DNA of 64,000 bases, taken from NCBI RefSeq assembly GCF_000765235.1, contig NZ_JPJG01000059.1, positions 1 to 64,000 on the forward strand, in the 5' to 3' direction. The notes beneath the pieces are model-generated. The model was not told the DNA's origin. It saw only the letters and a program-made list of their open reading frames with translations, and did no database searches. The stretch comes from Oscillibacter sp. ER4. GTDB taxonomy: Bacteria > Bacillota > Clostridia > Oscillospirales > Oscillospiraceae. Made by a program: the position numbers and the translations under genes. Shown piece by piece: positions 55,847 to 64,000 of this stretch (position 1 is the first letter of the stretch; the number at the start of each line of letters is the position of its first letter).

Positions 55847-57289
55847 ATGGAATTCTTATCGAACAAGCCCCTTCTCATCACCGACACCATCCTGCGCGAC
55901 GCGCACCAGTCGCAGGCTGCCACGCGCATGACGCTCGAACAAATGCTCCCCGCCTGCGAAATTCTCGACTCGATCGGCTACTACTCTCTCGAGTGCTGGG
56001 GCGGCGCCACGTTCGACGCCTGCCTGCGTTTTCTGGATGAGGATCCGTGGGAGCGGCTGCGCCAGCTGCGCGCCCACCTGCCGCACACGAAGCTCCAGAT
56101 GCTCTTCCGCGGCCAGAACATCTTAGGATACAAGCACTATGCTGACGACGTCGTCGACGAGTTCTGCGGCAAGTCCATTGATAACGGCATCGACATCATC
56201 CGCATCTTCGATGCGCTCAACGATGTGCGTAACTTAGAGCAGGCCATCAAGTCCACGAAGAAATACGGTGGTCAGGTCGAGGCCACTCTCTCCTACACCA
56301 TCTCCCCCATCCACAATGAGGATTATTTCGTGAAGCTCGCTAAGGAGCTCGAGCAGATGGGCGCGGACGCTCTCTGCATCAAGGACATGGCGAACCTGCT
56401 GCTGCCGATGGATGCCTACTCCCTTGTCAAGCGCCTCAAGGAGACCGTCAGCATCCCCATCCATCTGCACACGCACAACACCAGCGGCACGGGCGACATG
56501 GTCAACCTGATGGCCGCGATGGCGGGCGTCGACATTGTCGACACCGCGCTCTCCCCGCTCGCCAACGGCACGTCCCAGCCCGCGACGGAGTCCCTCGTCG
56601 CCACGCTCAAGGGCACGCCGCGCGACACAGGGCTCGACCTGAACAAGATGAGCGAGGCTGCCGTCCACTTCCGCAAGGTCGCGGATGAGCTCAAATCGAG
56701 CGGCGCGCTCGACCCGAAGGTGCTGAATGTCGACACGAACACGCTCCTCTATCAGGTCCCCGGCGGTATGCTCTCGAACCTCATCTCCCAGCTCAAGCAG
56801 GCGGGCAAGGAGGACAAGTACTACGACGTGCTCGCTGAGATTCCGCGCGTGCGCGAGGACTTCGGCTATCCCCCGCTGGTCACGCCGTCCAGCCAGATCG
56901 TCGGCACGCAGGCCGTGCTGAACATCATCACCGGCGAGCGCTACAAGATGGTCCCCAAGGAGTCCAAGGCCATGCTGCGCGGCGAATACGGCAAGCTGCC
57001 CGGAACGGTCAACGAAGAGGTCCGCGCCAAGGCCGGCATCAAGCCCGAGGACGTCATCACCTGCCGCCCCGCCGACCTTCTGGAGCCCGAGCTTCCCAAG
57101 TACCGCGAGGAGTACAAGGACCTCGCCAAGAGCGAGGAGGACGTGCTCTCCCTCGCGCTGTTCCCGCAGGTCGCACCCAAGTTCATCAACCGCCGCAACC
57201 TGCGCACGCCGAAGCCGCACCGCACGATGGCTCCCATCGCGCACCGCGAAGCAAAGGAGCGCGCCGTCGCGCCGTTCTCCCGCAAGTAA
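55847..57289 (+). CDS. oadA: biotin-dependent carboxyltransferase subunit (oxaloacetate decarboxylase alpha type, no biotin domain)
   Basis: 480 residues. LITDTILRDAHQSQAATRMT, ECWGGATFDACLRFLDEDPW, LFRGQNILGYKHYADDVV, IHLHTHNTSGTG and LSPLANGTSQPATES are the carboxyltransferase motifs (metal ligands and the catalytic Lys region ALCIKDMANLL). The family usually ends with a biotinyl MKM domain; this one stops before it, so a separate biotin carrier is needed. Acts on oxaloacetate or pyruvate. The start ATG is 16 nt after AAAGG, so it is not certain. Confidence 0.85.
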   Translation: MEFLSNKPLLITDTILRDAHQSQAATRMTLEQMLPACEILDSIGYYSLECWGGATFDACLRFLDEDPWERLRQLRAHLPHTKLQMLFRGQNILGYKHYADDVVDEFCGKSIDNGIDIIRIFDALNDVRNLEQAIKSTKKYGGQVEATLSYTISPIHNEDYFVKLAKELEQMGADALCIKDMANLLLPMDAYSLVKRLKETVSIPIHLHTHNTSGTGDMVNLMAAMAGVDIVDTALSPLANGTSQPATESLVATLKGTPRDTGLDLNKMSEAAVHFRKVADELKSSGALDPKVLNVDTNTLLYQVPGGMLSNLISQLKQAGKEDKYYDVLAEIPRVREDFGYPPLVTPSSQIVGTQAVLNIITGERYKMVPKESKAMLRGEYGKLPGTVNEEVRAKAGIKPEDVITCRPADLLEPELPKYREEYKDLAKSEEDVLSLALFPQVAPKFINRRNLRTPKPHRTMAPIAHREAKERAVAPFSRK

Positions 57290-57298
57290 ACCGCAACG

Positions 57299-57332
57299 AA
57301 AAATCGCCCTTCCAAATGGAAGGGCGATTTTC
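57299..57332. terminator. bidirectional terminator
   Basis: AAAATCGCCCTTCC/GGAAGGGCGATTTT around AAAT, between two convergent genes. Confidence 0.85.
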
Positions 57333-57776
57333 TTATTTTGTCAGGTCGAGCTGCATCTGCACGTGCGGGATGCCGTCCTCTAAGAATTCTTCCGACGTCT
57401 GGCGGAAGCCGAAGTTCTCGTACAGTTTCTTCACATAGGTCTGCGCTTCAATCGTGATCCTATCGGCGTGCAGCTTCTCTTTCGCCGTGCCGATGGCCGC
57501 GGCGACGATTTGCTTCCCCAGACCGCAGCGCCGTTTCACGGCGATCACGCGGCCGATGGAGACCTCCGGAAACGTTGCGCCGCGCGGCAGAACGCGCGCA
57601 TAGGCCTCGATGCCGTCCTTGTCCCGCAGCCAGACGTGATAGGCGTCCTTGTCCGCGTCGTCGACCTCCTGATAGCAGCATTTCTGCTCCACGACGAAGA
57701 CCGACACGCGCAGCCTGTAAATTTCATAGAGCTCTTGCGCCGTGAGCTCGGAAAAATGCTTGACGAACAGCTCCAT
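57333..57776 (-). CDS. GNAT acetyltransferase, ElaA-like
   Basis: 147 residues. YEIYRLRVSVFVVEQKCCYQEVDDADKDAYHVW is the ElaA-type N-terminus; VSIGRVIAVKRRCGLGKQIVAAAI is the acetyl-CoA loop (RxxGxGK variant), and LYENFGFRQTSEEFLEDGIPH the closing motif. Transfers acetyl from acetyl-CoA to an unknown amine. Confidence 0.88.
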   Translation of the reverse strand: MELFVKHFSELTAQELYEIYRLRVSVFVVEQKCCYQEVDDADKDAYHVWLRDKDGIEAYARVLPRGATFPEVSIGRVIAVKRRCGLGKQIVAAAIGTAKEKLHADRITIEAQTYVKKLYENFGFRQTSEEFLEDGIPHVQMQLDLTK

Positions 57777-57786
57777 GCACTTTCCC

Positions 57787-58413
57787 TCAGCGGATGAAGT
57801 GCGTGGCGATCCGCTCTTCCTTTTCAGGCAGGCCGAACTGCTCCTTGCCGAGCGCGATACTCTTCATCAAAAACGTCATGTTGCGCGCGAGCGTGCGCAT
57901 CGTCTGCCGGCCCTCTCCGTCCTGCTCCGCCTCGCCCGGTGCGCGGCCGTGGATGCTGTTCCAGTACTGGCTGGACGCGACCGGCATGCCGGAGATGGTG
58001 AAATACTTGTTGAGCTCATCGAACGTCGCCGAGCAGCCGCCGCGGCGCGCGCAGACGACGCTCGCGCCGACCTTCATCGTCTTGTCGAACGGTGTGCTGT
58101 AAAACAGGCGATCGAGGCAGGCGATGAGCGTCGCGTTCGCGGACGCGTAATAGACGGGGCTCGCCACGACGAGGCCGTCCGCCTCCTCAAACTTCGGCTT
58201 GAGCTCGTTGACCACGTCGTCAAAAACACACTTGCCGAGCTTGCCGCAGGCTCCGCAGGCCGTGCAGCCGCGCACGGCCTGATTGCCGATGAGCACGGTC
58301 TCGACCTCCACGCCGCTTGCCTTGAAGATCTCCTCCATCTCACGCAGTGCGACGGCGGTGTTGCCGTTTGCGTGCGGGCTGCCGTTGAGCATCAGTACCT
58401 TCAAATTTTTCAT
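57787..58413 (-). CDS. flavodoxin-fold NAD(P)H-dependent FMN reductase
   Basis: 208 residues. LKVLMLNGSPHANGNTAVAL is the FMN-phosphate loop, GCTACGACGKLGKCVFDD a cysteine cluster as in iron-sulfur flavoproteins, and ASPVYYASANATLIACLDR the second flavin loop. Likely a cytoplasmic NAD(P)H-dependent flavin oxidoreductase in redox balance. Confidence 0.88.
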   Translation of the reverse strand: MKNLKVLMLNGSPHANGNTAVALREMEEIFKASGVEVETVLIGNQAVRGCTACGACGKLGKCVFDDVVNELKPKFEEADGLVVASPVYYASANATLIACLDRLFYSTPFDKTMKVGASVVCARRGGCSATFDELNKYFTISGMPVASSQYWNSIHGRAPGEAEQDGEGRQTMRTLARNMTFLMKSIALGKEQFGLPEKEERIATHFIR

Positions 58414-58461
58414 TGCTGTCTTCTCCTGTATGCTCCGCGCGCCGCTGAGCGCTTGCCTTGC

Positions 58462-59013
58462 TCAACGCGCACTGTTTTCTATTCTCTCGTCGATCTCGCG
58501 AAAAAGCCGCCGGTAGTCTTCGTTCGACCAAATCCTTTTCGGCCGCCAGCAGTCCCGCAGCTGTCGCAGCGCGGGCGAATCGCCGCAAAAGGCTTTCACC
58601 CGCTGCGCCGCGAATTCATTGGCGTCCACCTCGTAAGGAAAGCCCAGATAAGCGTCGCGAAACCTCTCTTCTCCGCCGTCCAAGCGGCACTCCTGCCAGG
58701 TTTCGCCGCGCAGGCGGAAGCACGTTCCATCATAGAGCACCACGTAGGGAAGGCTTACGCGGATCATCGCGTCGAAGCGCTCGGGATGCTGGTACTGCTC
58801 CGCGTGCCGCAGCTCGTGGACAAGATAGAACATCGCCTCGTACTCCGGCGCACTTTGCAGCACGGCCGGATTGAGAAAAAGCGTTTTTGCCACCGGATCA
58901 AACGTGCCGTTGGCCGTCTCGTATCCCTGCGGCATGTCCCACGAAAGTACGACGGACAGTCCGCGCTCTGCGCAGATGCTTCCGACCAGCGTGCTCCATT
59001 CCGTCTGTCCCAT
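58462..59013 (-). CDS. HExxH metallopeptidase-like protein
   Basis: 183 residues. YLVHELRHAEQYQHPERF has the HExxH zinc motif, and FPYEVDANEFAAQRV gives the downstream Glu ligand, as in small gluzincin-like DUF3920-type proteins. No signal peptide, so a cytoplasmic role. Natural substrate unknown. Confidence 0.7.
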   Translation of the reverse strand: MGQTEWSTLVGSICAERGLSVVLSWDMPQGYETANGTFDPVAKTLFLNPAVLQSAPEYEAMFYLVHELRHAEQYQHPERFDAMIRVSLPYVVLYDGTCFRLRGETWQECRLDGGEERFRDAYLGFPYEVDANEFAAQRVKAFCGDSPALRQLRDCWRPKRIWSNEDYRRLFREIDERIENSAR

Positions 59014-59031
59014 GGGCTGGCCTCCTCTCGA

Positions 59032-60162
59032 TTACTCCTCGCCCGCGTCCCCTGACATACGGTGGGCTTTGCGCTCTTTTTTGTAGCGGTACATGTTGTG
59101 GTCGGCGCGGTCCTTGACCGTGACGACGTTCTCACTTGAAATCTCTGCCGAGCCGAACGACACCGTCGGCAGGAAGTCGAGTTCCTTGCGCCGCTCGTCC
59201 AGCCGGCGCACAAAGTCCCGTGCACAGGCGTGTTCCCTGTCGCCGTCGCGCAGCAGCACGCAGAATTCATCGCCGCCCGTGCGGTAGCAGTAACCGTGGC
59301 GCGCATAGGCCTTCTTGATGCACGCGGCGATCTCGGCAAGGCAGATATCGCCTTTCACGTGGCCATATCGGTCGTTGACCTGCTTGAAGTCGTCCACGTC
59401 GAAGACGACAAGCACCTCGCCGCTGCGGCGCATCTCCGCCGTGCGATTGAGATAGCTGTTCTGATTCAAAAGGCCCGTGAGCGCGTCGAGCTGGTTCCAC
59501 ATCTCGCTGCAATAGATGAAATACAGCACCGAAAGCAGCGTGACGCACAGCCATGTCACGTGCAGCTGCGGCAGCGCGATCTGGATGATCGTCTCCGCCG
59601 CCAGAAAGACGATGAACGGATAGATCAGTACGCGGCTGCGATTCTGGAACGCACGCGCCGTGATGGCCGTACAGGCCGCAAGATAAACAAGCGCGGCAAA
59701 GTACGCCGTAACGTAAAACGCGAAAAAGTCGCCGCGCGAATAAAGGTTCTCTTCGCTCACGGAGAACACCATCCCGCGCGGCAGCATCAGCGCCAGCGAA
59801 ATGAGATACGCCGCCTCGCACGCGACCGCCGTTTTGAATCCGCGCCGGACGCCCTGCTTTTTGTCCAGCACATACACAAGGCACAGCGACACCGCGGGCG
59901 ACAGGCCGAAACCGAGGTAGTTCGACAAAATATTCAGACAGCGCAGATGCACCGGCGCACCGTCAACCAGAATCGTGATGACCTCGAGGATCGAGATCAC
60001 GCCGATGAGCACAAAGGCGAGGAAAAAGCCGCGCTTCTGCTTTCCGTTGAGCGTTTCGCTCATCTTTGTGAGGATGCACATGAACGTCAGCACGAAGAGG
60101 TCGATCGTCGTTAAAACCAAGAAATACTGATCTATCATAAAATCAAAAATACCTTCTGCCAA
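59032..60162 (-). CDS. membrane diguanylate cyclase (GGDEF)
   Basis: 376 residues. Six to seven N-terminal membrane helices (about 1-200) serve as sensor. The C-terminal GGDEF domain has the active site YRTGGDEFCVLL and VFDVDDFKQVNDRYGHVKGD. The RxxD inhibitory I-site expected five residues before GGDEF is missing (HGYCY), so it should lack product inhibition. Makes cyclic di-GMP. Confidence 0.92.
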   Translation of the reverse strand: MAEGIFDFMIDQYFLVLTTIDLFVLTFMCILTKMSETLNGKQKRGFFLAFVLIGVISILEVITILVDGAPVHLRCLNILSNYLGFGLSPAVSLCLVYVLDKKQGVRRGFKTAVACEAAYLISLALMLPRGMVFSVSEENLYSRGDFFAFYVTAYFAALVYLAACTAITARAFQNRSRVLIYPFIVFLAAETIIQIALPQLHVTWLCVTLLSVLYFIYCSEMWNQLDALTGLLNQNSYLNRTAEMRRSGEVLVVFDVDDFKQVNDRYGHVKGDICLAEIAACIKKAYARHGYCYRTGGDEFCVLLRDGDREHACARDFVRRLDERRKELDFLPTVSFGSAEISSENVVTVKDRADHNMYRYKKERKAHRMSGDAGEE

Positions 60163-60373
60163 AATAAAAGGCCGATAATCCGGCCCGACAAAAATCTCCT
60201 CATTTGTCCTCTTTGGGACATTTTTAGTATATCACATAGTTTGACATTTGCAAAGCACAGAATGCGACGCACAAAAATTTTGCATATCCCGCGCAGGGCC
60301 AAAACGCGGTAAAAATTCACATATCTTACGATTATCCGCCCTGCGTATCTCCAAATTACGGAATAATTGTGCA

Positions 60374-60402
60374 TTGTGCAAGGCATATATTTCCCGTATA
60401 AT
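60374..60402 (+). promoter_or_regulatory. candidate promoter of the C39-like lipoprotein gene
   Basis: TTGTGC at 60374-60379, 17 bp, TATAAT at 60397-60402; the gene starts 72 bases later. Confidence 0.65.
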
Positions 60403-60474
60403 GCAACCATTCCGCGGTCTTTGCGGAAAATCGGAAAAAGGGGCTCCGCCCCGAAACAAAAAAGGAGATTTGCA

Positions 60475-61296
60475 ATGAAAAAAACTGTCACTCTGGCGCT
60501 CACCCTCGCGCTTGTGCTGGGCCTTCTGTCCGGCTGCGCCAACAATGACACACCGGCTGATAACGCCGAGAACAGCAAGGCAGCGGAGACTGCCGAAAAC
60601 TTTACCGACGAAATGAAGATCCCCTACGCTGTCGACCTGTCCCCTGAGGACGGCGCGGACTCCGTGGAACGCAGCGGCGACCATGAAAACTCGCCCTACT
60701 TCGCCCACCCCGACGTCTACAACATGGAGTCCACGGACACGCTGACCATGCTGCCCCACTTCAGGACCATGCAGCAGACCAGCGAATGGTCCTGCGGCGT
60801 GACGGCGGCGCTGATGGTACTCGACTGGTACGATGCGCTCGGCGACTGGAACGAAGAGTCCCTCGCGGCGCTGCGCCACTCGCTCGACGGCACGGAGCTT
60901 GAGGGCTATCCCGGCACCACACTCAACCAGGCCATTGACATTTTCAACGGCGTAGGCGATTTTGATATAATATCCTCCAACGACTATCCCGACGGCATCT
61001 GGCTCGACGATATTCAGGGCTGGCTGAGCGAAGGCAAGCCCGTTATGATCTGCTGGAACGACTGGGGCGGCCACTGGCAGACCATCATCGGCTACGATAC
61101 GATGGGCACGGAAAATGAGAACGACGACGTCTTCCTCGTCGCCGACTCCTACGACACCACCGACCACAATCAGGACGGCTACGGCATCTATCCCGCCGAG
61201 CGCCTGATGTACAACTTCACGATGTACGGTGCGTTCCCTGAAAGCGAGGGTGGCAGCGACATGCTGTTTCTTGTCGCCTCTCCCAGCGCGAAATAA
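60475..61296 (+). CDS. lipoprotein with C39-like peptidase domain
   Basis: 273 residues from the ATG after AAAGGAGATTTGCA. Lipobox LGLLSGC with Cys about residue 20. A linker rich in D/E/N/A precedes the C39-like domain: QQTSEWSCGVTAALMVLDWY with the nucleophilic Cys, and WNDWGGHWQTIIGYDT with the His, then FLVADSYDT with the Asp. An exported cysteine peptidase anchored to the membrane; substrate unknown. No ABC transporter nearby, so it is not a bacteriocin exporter. Confidence 0.85.
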   Translation: MKKTVTLALTLALVLGLLSGCANNDTPADNAENSKAAETAENFTDEMKIPYAVDLSPEDGADSVERSGDHENSPYFAHPDVYNMESTDTLTMLPHFRTMQQTSEWSCGVTAALMVLDWYDALGDWNEESLAALRHSLDGTELEGYPGTTLNQAIDIFNGVGDFDIISSNDYPDGIWLDDIQGWLSEGKPVMICWNDWGGHWQTIIGYDTMGTENENDDVFLVADSYDTTDHNQDGYGIYPAERLMYNFTMYGAFPESEGGSDMLFLVASPSAK

Positions 61297-61311
61297 CGAT
61301 CCAAACGCAGC

Positions 61312-61345
61312 AAAAAGCAGCAGGCCGTCGGTCTGCTGCTTTTTT
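61312..61345. terminator. bidirectional terminator
   Basis: AAAAAGCAGCAG/CTGCTGCTTTTTT around a 9-nt loop, between convergent genes. Confidence 0.85.
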
Positions 61346-61353
61346 CGTTTCAC

Positions 61354-61989
61354 TTACTGTCTGCAAATTTTGATAAGCAGGAGCTTTCCATCCCGCACGG
61401 AGATTTTCGCGGTCTTTCCGGGCAGGACCTCGTTGCTCACGCCGTACTGGTATTCGCACGTGATCTCCGCGCCGTCGAGCGGGTACTTCGCATCGCGGAT
61501 CGTAATCCCCCTCGCACAGCCCGTGATATTGAGCAGCGAGAAAAACGGGTACTTATCCTCGATGGAGACTTCGTCCTTCGAGACGATCTGCATCTCCGAA
61601 TAGTCGTCCACGATCTCCGCCCTTTTGCCGAGCGAATCGAGGTAGAGCAGGATCGACACGTTTCCGAGCGTGTGGTCGAGCCGCGCGCCGATGACGCCGA
61701 TGAGCAAAAAGTCGTCATACCCGCGCTGTACCATCGTCTTGACGGCAAACACCGTGTCGGTGTCGTCCTTTTCACACGGGAGCACGATGGTCTCTACATC
61801 GAGGTGCGGATTGCAGTGCGAGTCAAAGTCGCCGACGATCAGCGCGGGCTTCACCCCCAGCGCCTCCATGTGCTTGAGGCCGCTGTCGCAGAAGACGATC
61901 GCATCGTCCGCTCTCAGATATTGCTTTACGCGCGCATAGTCGCCGATGTCCGCGCCGCCGACGATCACGCAGCGTTTTTTCTCGCTCAC
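61354..61989 (-). CDS. thiN: thiamine pyrophosphokinase
   Basis: 211 residues from a GTG that overlaps the tenA stop (GTGA). CVIVGGADIGDY, ALIVGDFDSH, KDDTDTVFAVKTM and GARLDHTLGN are the TPK motifs that bind ATP, Mg and thiamine. Makes thiamine diphosphate from thiamine. Last gene of the thiD-tenA-thiN operon. Confidence 0.92.
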   Translation of the reverse strand: MSEKKRCVIVGGADIGDYARVKQYLRADDAIVFCDSGLKHMEALGVKPALIVGDFDSHCNPHLDVETIVLPCEKDDTDTVFAVKTMVQRGYDDFLLIGVIGARLDHTLGNVSILLYLDSLGKRAEIVDDYSEMQIVSKDEVSIEDKYPFFSLLNITGCARGITIRDAKYPLDGAEITCEYQYGVSNEVLPGKTAKISVRDGKLLLIKICRQ

Positions 61990-62645
61990 AGTCTCATCTC
62001 CCAAGCCATCTGCCAGAAGGCCATCTCGTAGCGCGAGCAGGCGATGAAAATGTCCTCCAAATGCCGGAGCTGCTCTTCCGTATAGTGCGCGGACAGGCGG
62101 TCGAGCGTTTCGATCAGGATGACATTGCCCGCGGCATACTCGTCTGAGGCGTAGCCGCGGATCCAGTCGCCGTAGAACGGGTCGTCGACCGACTCGGGGC
62201 GGTTCGCAACGATCTTCTTGGCGATGACCTCGTAGCTGTAAGCGCACGAGAGCACCGCCGCCAAGACCTCGACCTCGCTCTCATCATAGGCGACACGGAC
62301 CATGTAGGACGTGTAGGAGAGATTATCGAGCGAGGGCTTCATCGCGTCGATCTCCTCCTGCGTCACTGCAAACTTACCCATGTAACCCTTGTGCACGTCC
62401 AGCTCGCCGTTCATCACGTTGATGTACTTGGCGAAAAGGTTCGCCGTCTCGACGCTTTTCGCCTTGGCGACGCCCACGGCGTAGGTCTTGGCATAGTCCT
62501 TGAGATACAGGAAGTCCTGCATGATGTAGTAGCGGAACTTATCACGCTCCAGCGTGCCGTTCTGGATGCCGAGCACAAAGGGGTGCTCGTTGTAGGCGTC
62601 CCAGATCGTTTTGCTGGCGTTCAGCAGTCTTTCAGATGTTTTCAC
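61986..62645 (-). CDS. tenA: TenA/thiaminase II family aminopyrimidine hydrolase
   Basis: 219 residues. FRYYIMQDFLYLKDYAKTYAVGVAKA is the conserved N-terminal block, and AAVLSCAYSYEVIAKKI carries the catalytic Cys. It salvages the pyrimidine (HMP) from thiamine breakdown products. It overlaps thiD and thiN by four bases each. Confidence 0.92.
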   Translation of the reverse strand: MKTSERLLNASKTIWDAYNEHPFVLGIQNGTLERDKFRYYIMQDFLYLKDYAKTYAVGVAKAKSVETANLFAKYINVMNGELDVHKGYMGKFAVTQEEIDAMKPSLDNLSYTSYMVRVAYDESEVEVLAAVLSCAYSYEVIAKKIVANRPESVDDPFYGDWIRGYASDEYAAGNVILIETLDRLSAHYTEEQLRHLEDIFIACSRYEMAFWQMAWEMRL

Positions 62646-63451
62646 TTGGTATTTTCCTTTGCAAACTCGCCCCGCAGGTCAAAATTGTGCTGCATGGGCC
62701 CCGCCCCCTTGCCGAGGTCCAGCATTGCCGACAGCGCGCCGGAAATGTACTCCTTCGCCCGCGCGACGGACTCGCTGAGCGAGTAACCCTTGGCGAGGTT
62801 CGACGCGATGGCGCTCGAGAGCGTGCAGCCCGTGCCGTGAGTGTTGGGATTGTCGATGCGCTTGCCCTCGAACCACTGCATCTCGCCGCCTGCGTAGAGC
62901 AGGTCATTGGCGTCGTTCACGCGGTGACCGCCCTTTAAGAGCACGGCGCAGCCGTAGGTGTCGCCGATGCGCTTGGCGGCGCGCTCCATGTCGTCCCTGC
63001 TCTCGATCTTCTCACTGGAGAGGATCTCACCCTCGGGAATGTTCGGCGTGATGACGGTCGAGAGCGGCAGAAGCTCGTCGATGAGCGTCTGCACCGCGTC
63101 GGTCTTCATCAGGCTTGAGCCGCTCGTCGCGACCATCACTGGGTCGACCACGATGTTCTTTGCCCCGTAGTGGCGCAGCCGCTCCGCGATCACGCGGATC
63201 AGGTCGGAGGACGAAACCATACCGATCTTGACCGCGTCGGGGAAGATATCTTCAAATACCGCGTCCAGCTGCTCTTTTAAGAATGCAGGCGTTGCCTCCT
63301 GAATTGCCCTCACGCCGGTCGTGTTCTGTGCCGTGAGCGCGGTGATCGCGGTCATGGCATAAACACCGTTCATCGTCATCGTTTTGATGTCTGCCTGAAT
63401 ACCGGCGCCTCCGCAGGAATCGCTTCCCGCGATGGATAATGCTGTTTTCAT
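62642..63451 (-). CDS. thiD: HMP/HMP-phosphate kinase
   Basis: 269 residues from the ATG after GAAAGGACGAAAAACG. ALSIAGSDSCGGAGIQADIKT at the N-terminus and THGTGCTLSSAIASNLAKG with the catalytic Cys are ThiD signatures. Phosphorylates HMP twice for thiamine synthesis. Heads the salvage operon after the HAD gene. Confidence 0.94.
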   Translation of the reverse strand: MKTALSIAGSDSCGGAGIQADIKTMTMNGVYAMTAITALTAQNTTGVRAIQEATPAFLKEQLDAVFEDIFPDAVKIGMVSSSDLIRVIAERLRHYGAKNIVVDPVMVATSGSSLMKTDAVQTLIDELLPLSTVITPNIPEGEILSSEKIESRDDMERAAKRIGDTYGCAVLLKGGHRVNDANDLLYAGGEMQWFEGKRIDNPNTHGTGCTLSSAIASNLAKGYSLSESVARAKEYISGALSAMLDLGKGAGPMQHNFDLRGEFAKENTK

Positions 63452-63538
63452 CGTTTTTCGTCCTTTCGATTCAAAATGCATCTCTTTTGTTATGCGACAG
63501 AGAGTGGTGCCCCCGGTCTGCCGCCCAAAGCCGCGGCT

Positions 63539-64000
63539 TTAGTCCGCCGCGGTCATTGCCCAGAATTGCTCTAAATGCTCAAAGCTCGTGATATAGCAGT
63601 CCGCCAGCGCTCTGACCTCGTCCTGGCGCTTCTCGCTCTCGTCGAAGACCGCCGCGACGGTAAAGCCGTCCTTTTTCGCGGTTTCGATGGCGTGGATGGC
63701 GTCCTCGATGACCACGGTGCTGCCGCGCTGCGCGCCAAAATGCTCCATCGCACGGCGGAAGATGACGGGCTCGTCCTTGCCGTGCCCGACCTCGCTGCAT
63801 GTGAAGATCGCGTCGAAGAGGTTCTCAATGCCGCAGCGCCGCAGCGCCGCTTCGATGAGGTAGCGGTCTGTCGCCGTCGCGATGCAGACGTCGGCGCCCT
63901 TTGCGCGCAGCTCTTTCAAAAACGGGACAACGCCCGGCTTTGGCTGCACCTCGTCGCGGTAAAAATGCTCGATGATGCCATCGATGCCCGCCATGATCTC
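63539..64000 (-). CDS. HAD-family phosphatase, N-terminus outside the window
   Basis: At least 154 residues; the frame is open to the window edge. CIATATDRYLIEAALRRCGIENLFDAIFTCSEVGHGKDEPVIFRRAME and STVVIEDAIHAIETAKKDGF are motifs II-IV of beta-phosphoglucomutase-like HAD proteins; the DxDxT nucleophile motif is off the edge. Next to thiD it could dephosphorylate a thiamine intermediate, but substrate is not shown. Confidence 0.85.
   Translation of the reverse strand, partial: EIMAGIDGIIEHFYRDEVQPKPGVVPFLKELRAKGADVCIATATDRYLIEAALRRCGIENLFDAIFTCSEVGHGKDEPVIFRRAMEHFGAQRGSTVVIEDAIHAIETAKKDGFTVAAVFDESEKRQDEVRALADCYITSFEHLEQFWAMTAAD

Noticed and set aside
60475-61296. Bacteriocin-processing C39 peptidase
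   Set aside because: It has a lipobox and no ABC transporter domains or peptide genes beside it, so an exported C39-like hydrolase is the better reading.

Overview
The window looks like a chromosome segment of a GC-rich anaerobic Clostridia (Eubacteriales/Oscillospiraceae-like gut Bacillota). The evidence is strong AAGGAGG ribosome binding sites, sigma-A promoters (TTGACA-17-TATAAT), rex, a yybP-ykoY-type Mn riboswitch in front of mntP, an SLH-domain protein and ICE remnants typical of this group. This is inference from gene content; no database search was possible.

Region 1 (1 to about 34.45 kb) is a temperate contractile-tail prophage, cut by the left window edge. Early genes come first (MT-A70 and ParB/DNA methylases, HExxH protease, a sigma-like late regulator). 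Then come a late promoter, terminases, a lambda-type portal, protease/scaffold, decoration protein and E-type capsid, followed by a P2-like sheath, tube, E/E' chaperone, tape measure and baseplate set and a tail fibre. A complete diversity-generating retroelement (DGR) follows: avd, template repeat, reverse transcriptase, and a target with a variable repeat. Holin-like genes, a small LTGG peptide and an amidase form the lysis module. A control region with perfect operator palindromes and HTH regulators comes next, and the last gene is an IS30-family transposase at the prophage/host junction. The DGR is the standout: template and variable repeats align without gaps over 94 bp, and all 17 differences fall on template adenines.

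Region 2 (about 34.5 to 51.5 kb) is visibly more AT-rich, mosaic and partly decayed. It holds a frameshifted zinc-ribbon gene, a truncated RraA-like gene, a frameshifted CGGC-domain gene and a truncated ArsR gene. It then carries intact catabolic genes on the minus strand: KDG kinase and KDPG aldolase, and a ureide/hydantoin set (SsnA-like amidohydrolase, NhaC-type antiporter, hydantoinase, racemase, M20 carbamoylase, aminotransferase, membrane protein, LuxR regulator). Its right end holds an IS30 fragment, a DUF6809-like pseudogene and a tyrosine-integrase C-terminal stub next to tRNA-Arg(CCG), which suggests a tRNA-associated genomic island.

Region 3 (51.5 to 64 kb) looks like resident chromosome. 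It has rex, an SLH protein, a Cys/Gly-rich peptide, a small ribbon-helix-helix cassette bracketed by long inverted repeats, mntP with its riboswitch, a biotin-independent carboxyltransferase subunit, GNAT, flavodoxin-like, metallopeptidase-like and diguanylate cyclase genes, a C39-like lipoprotein, and a thiamine salvage operon (thiD-tenA-thiN) with a HAD hydrolase running off the right edge.
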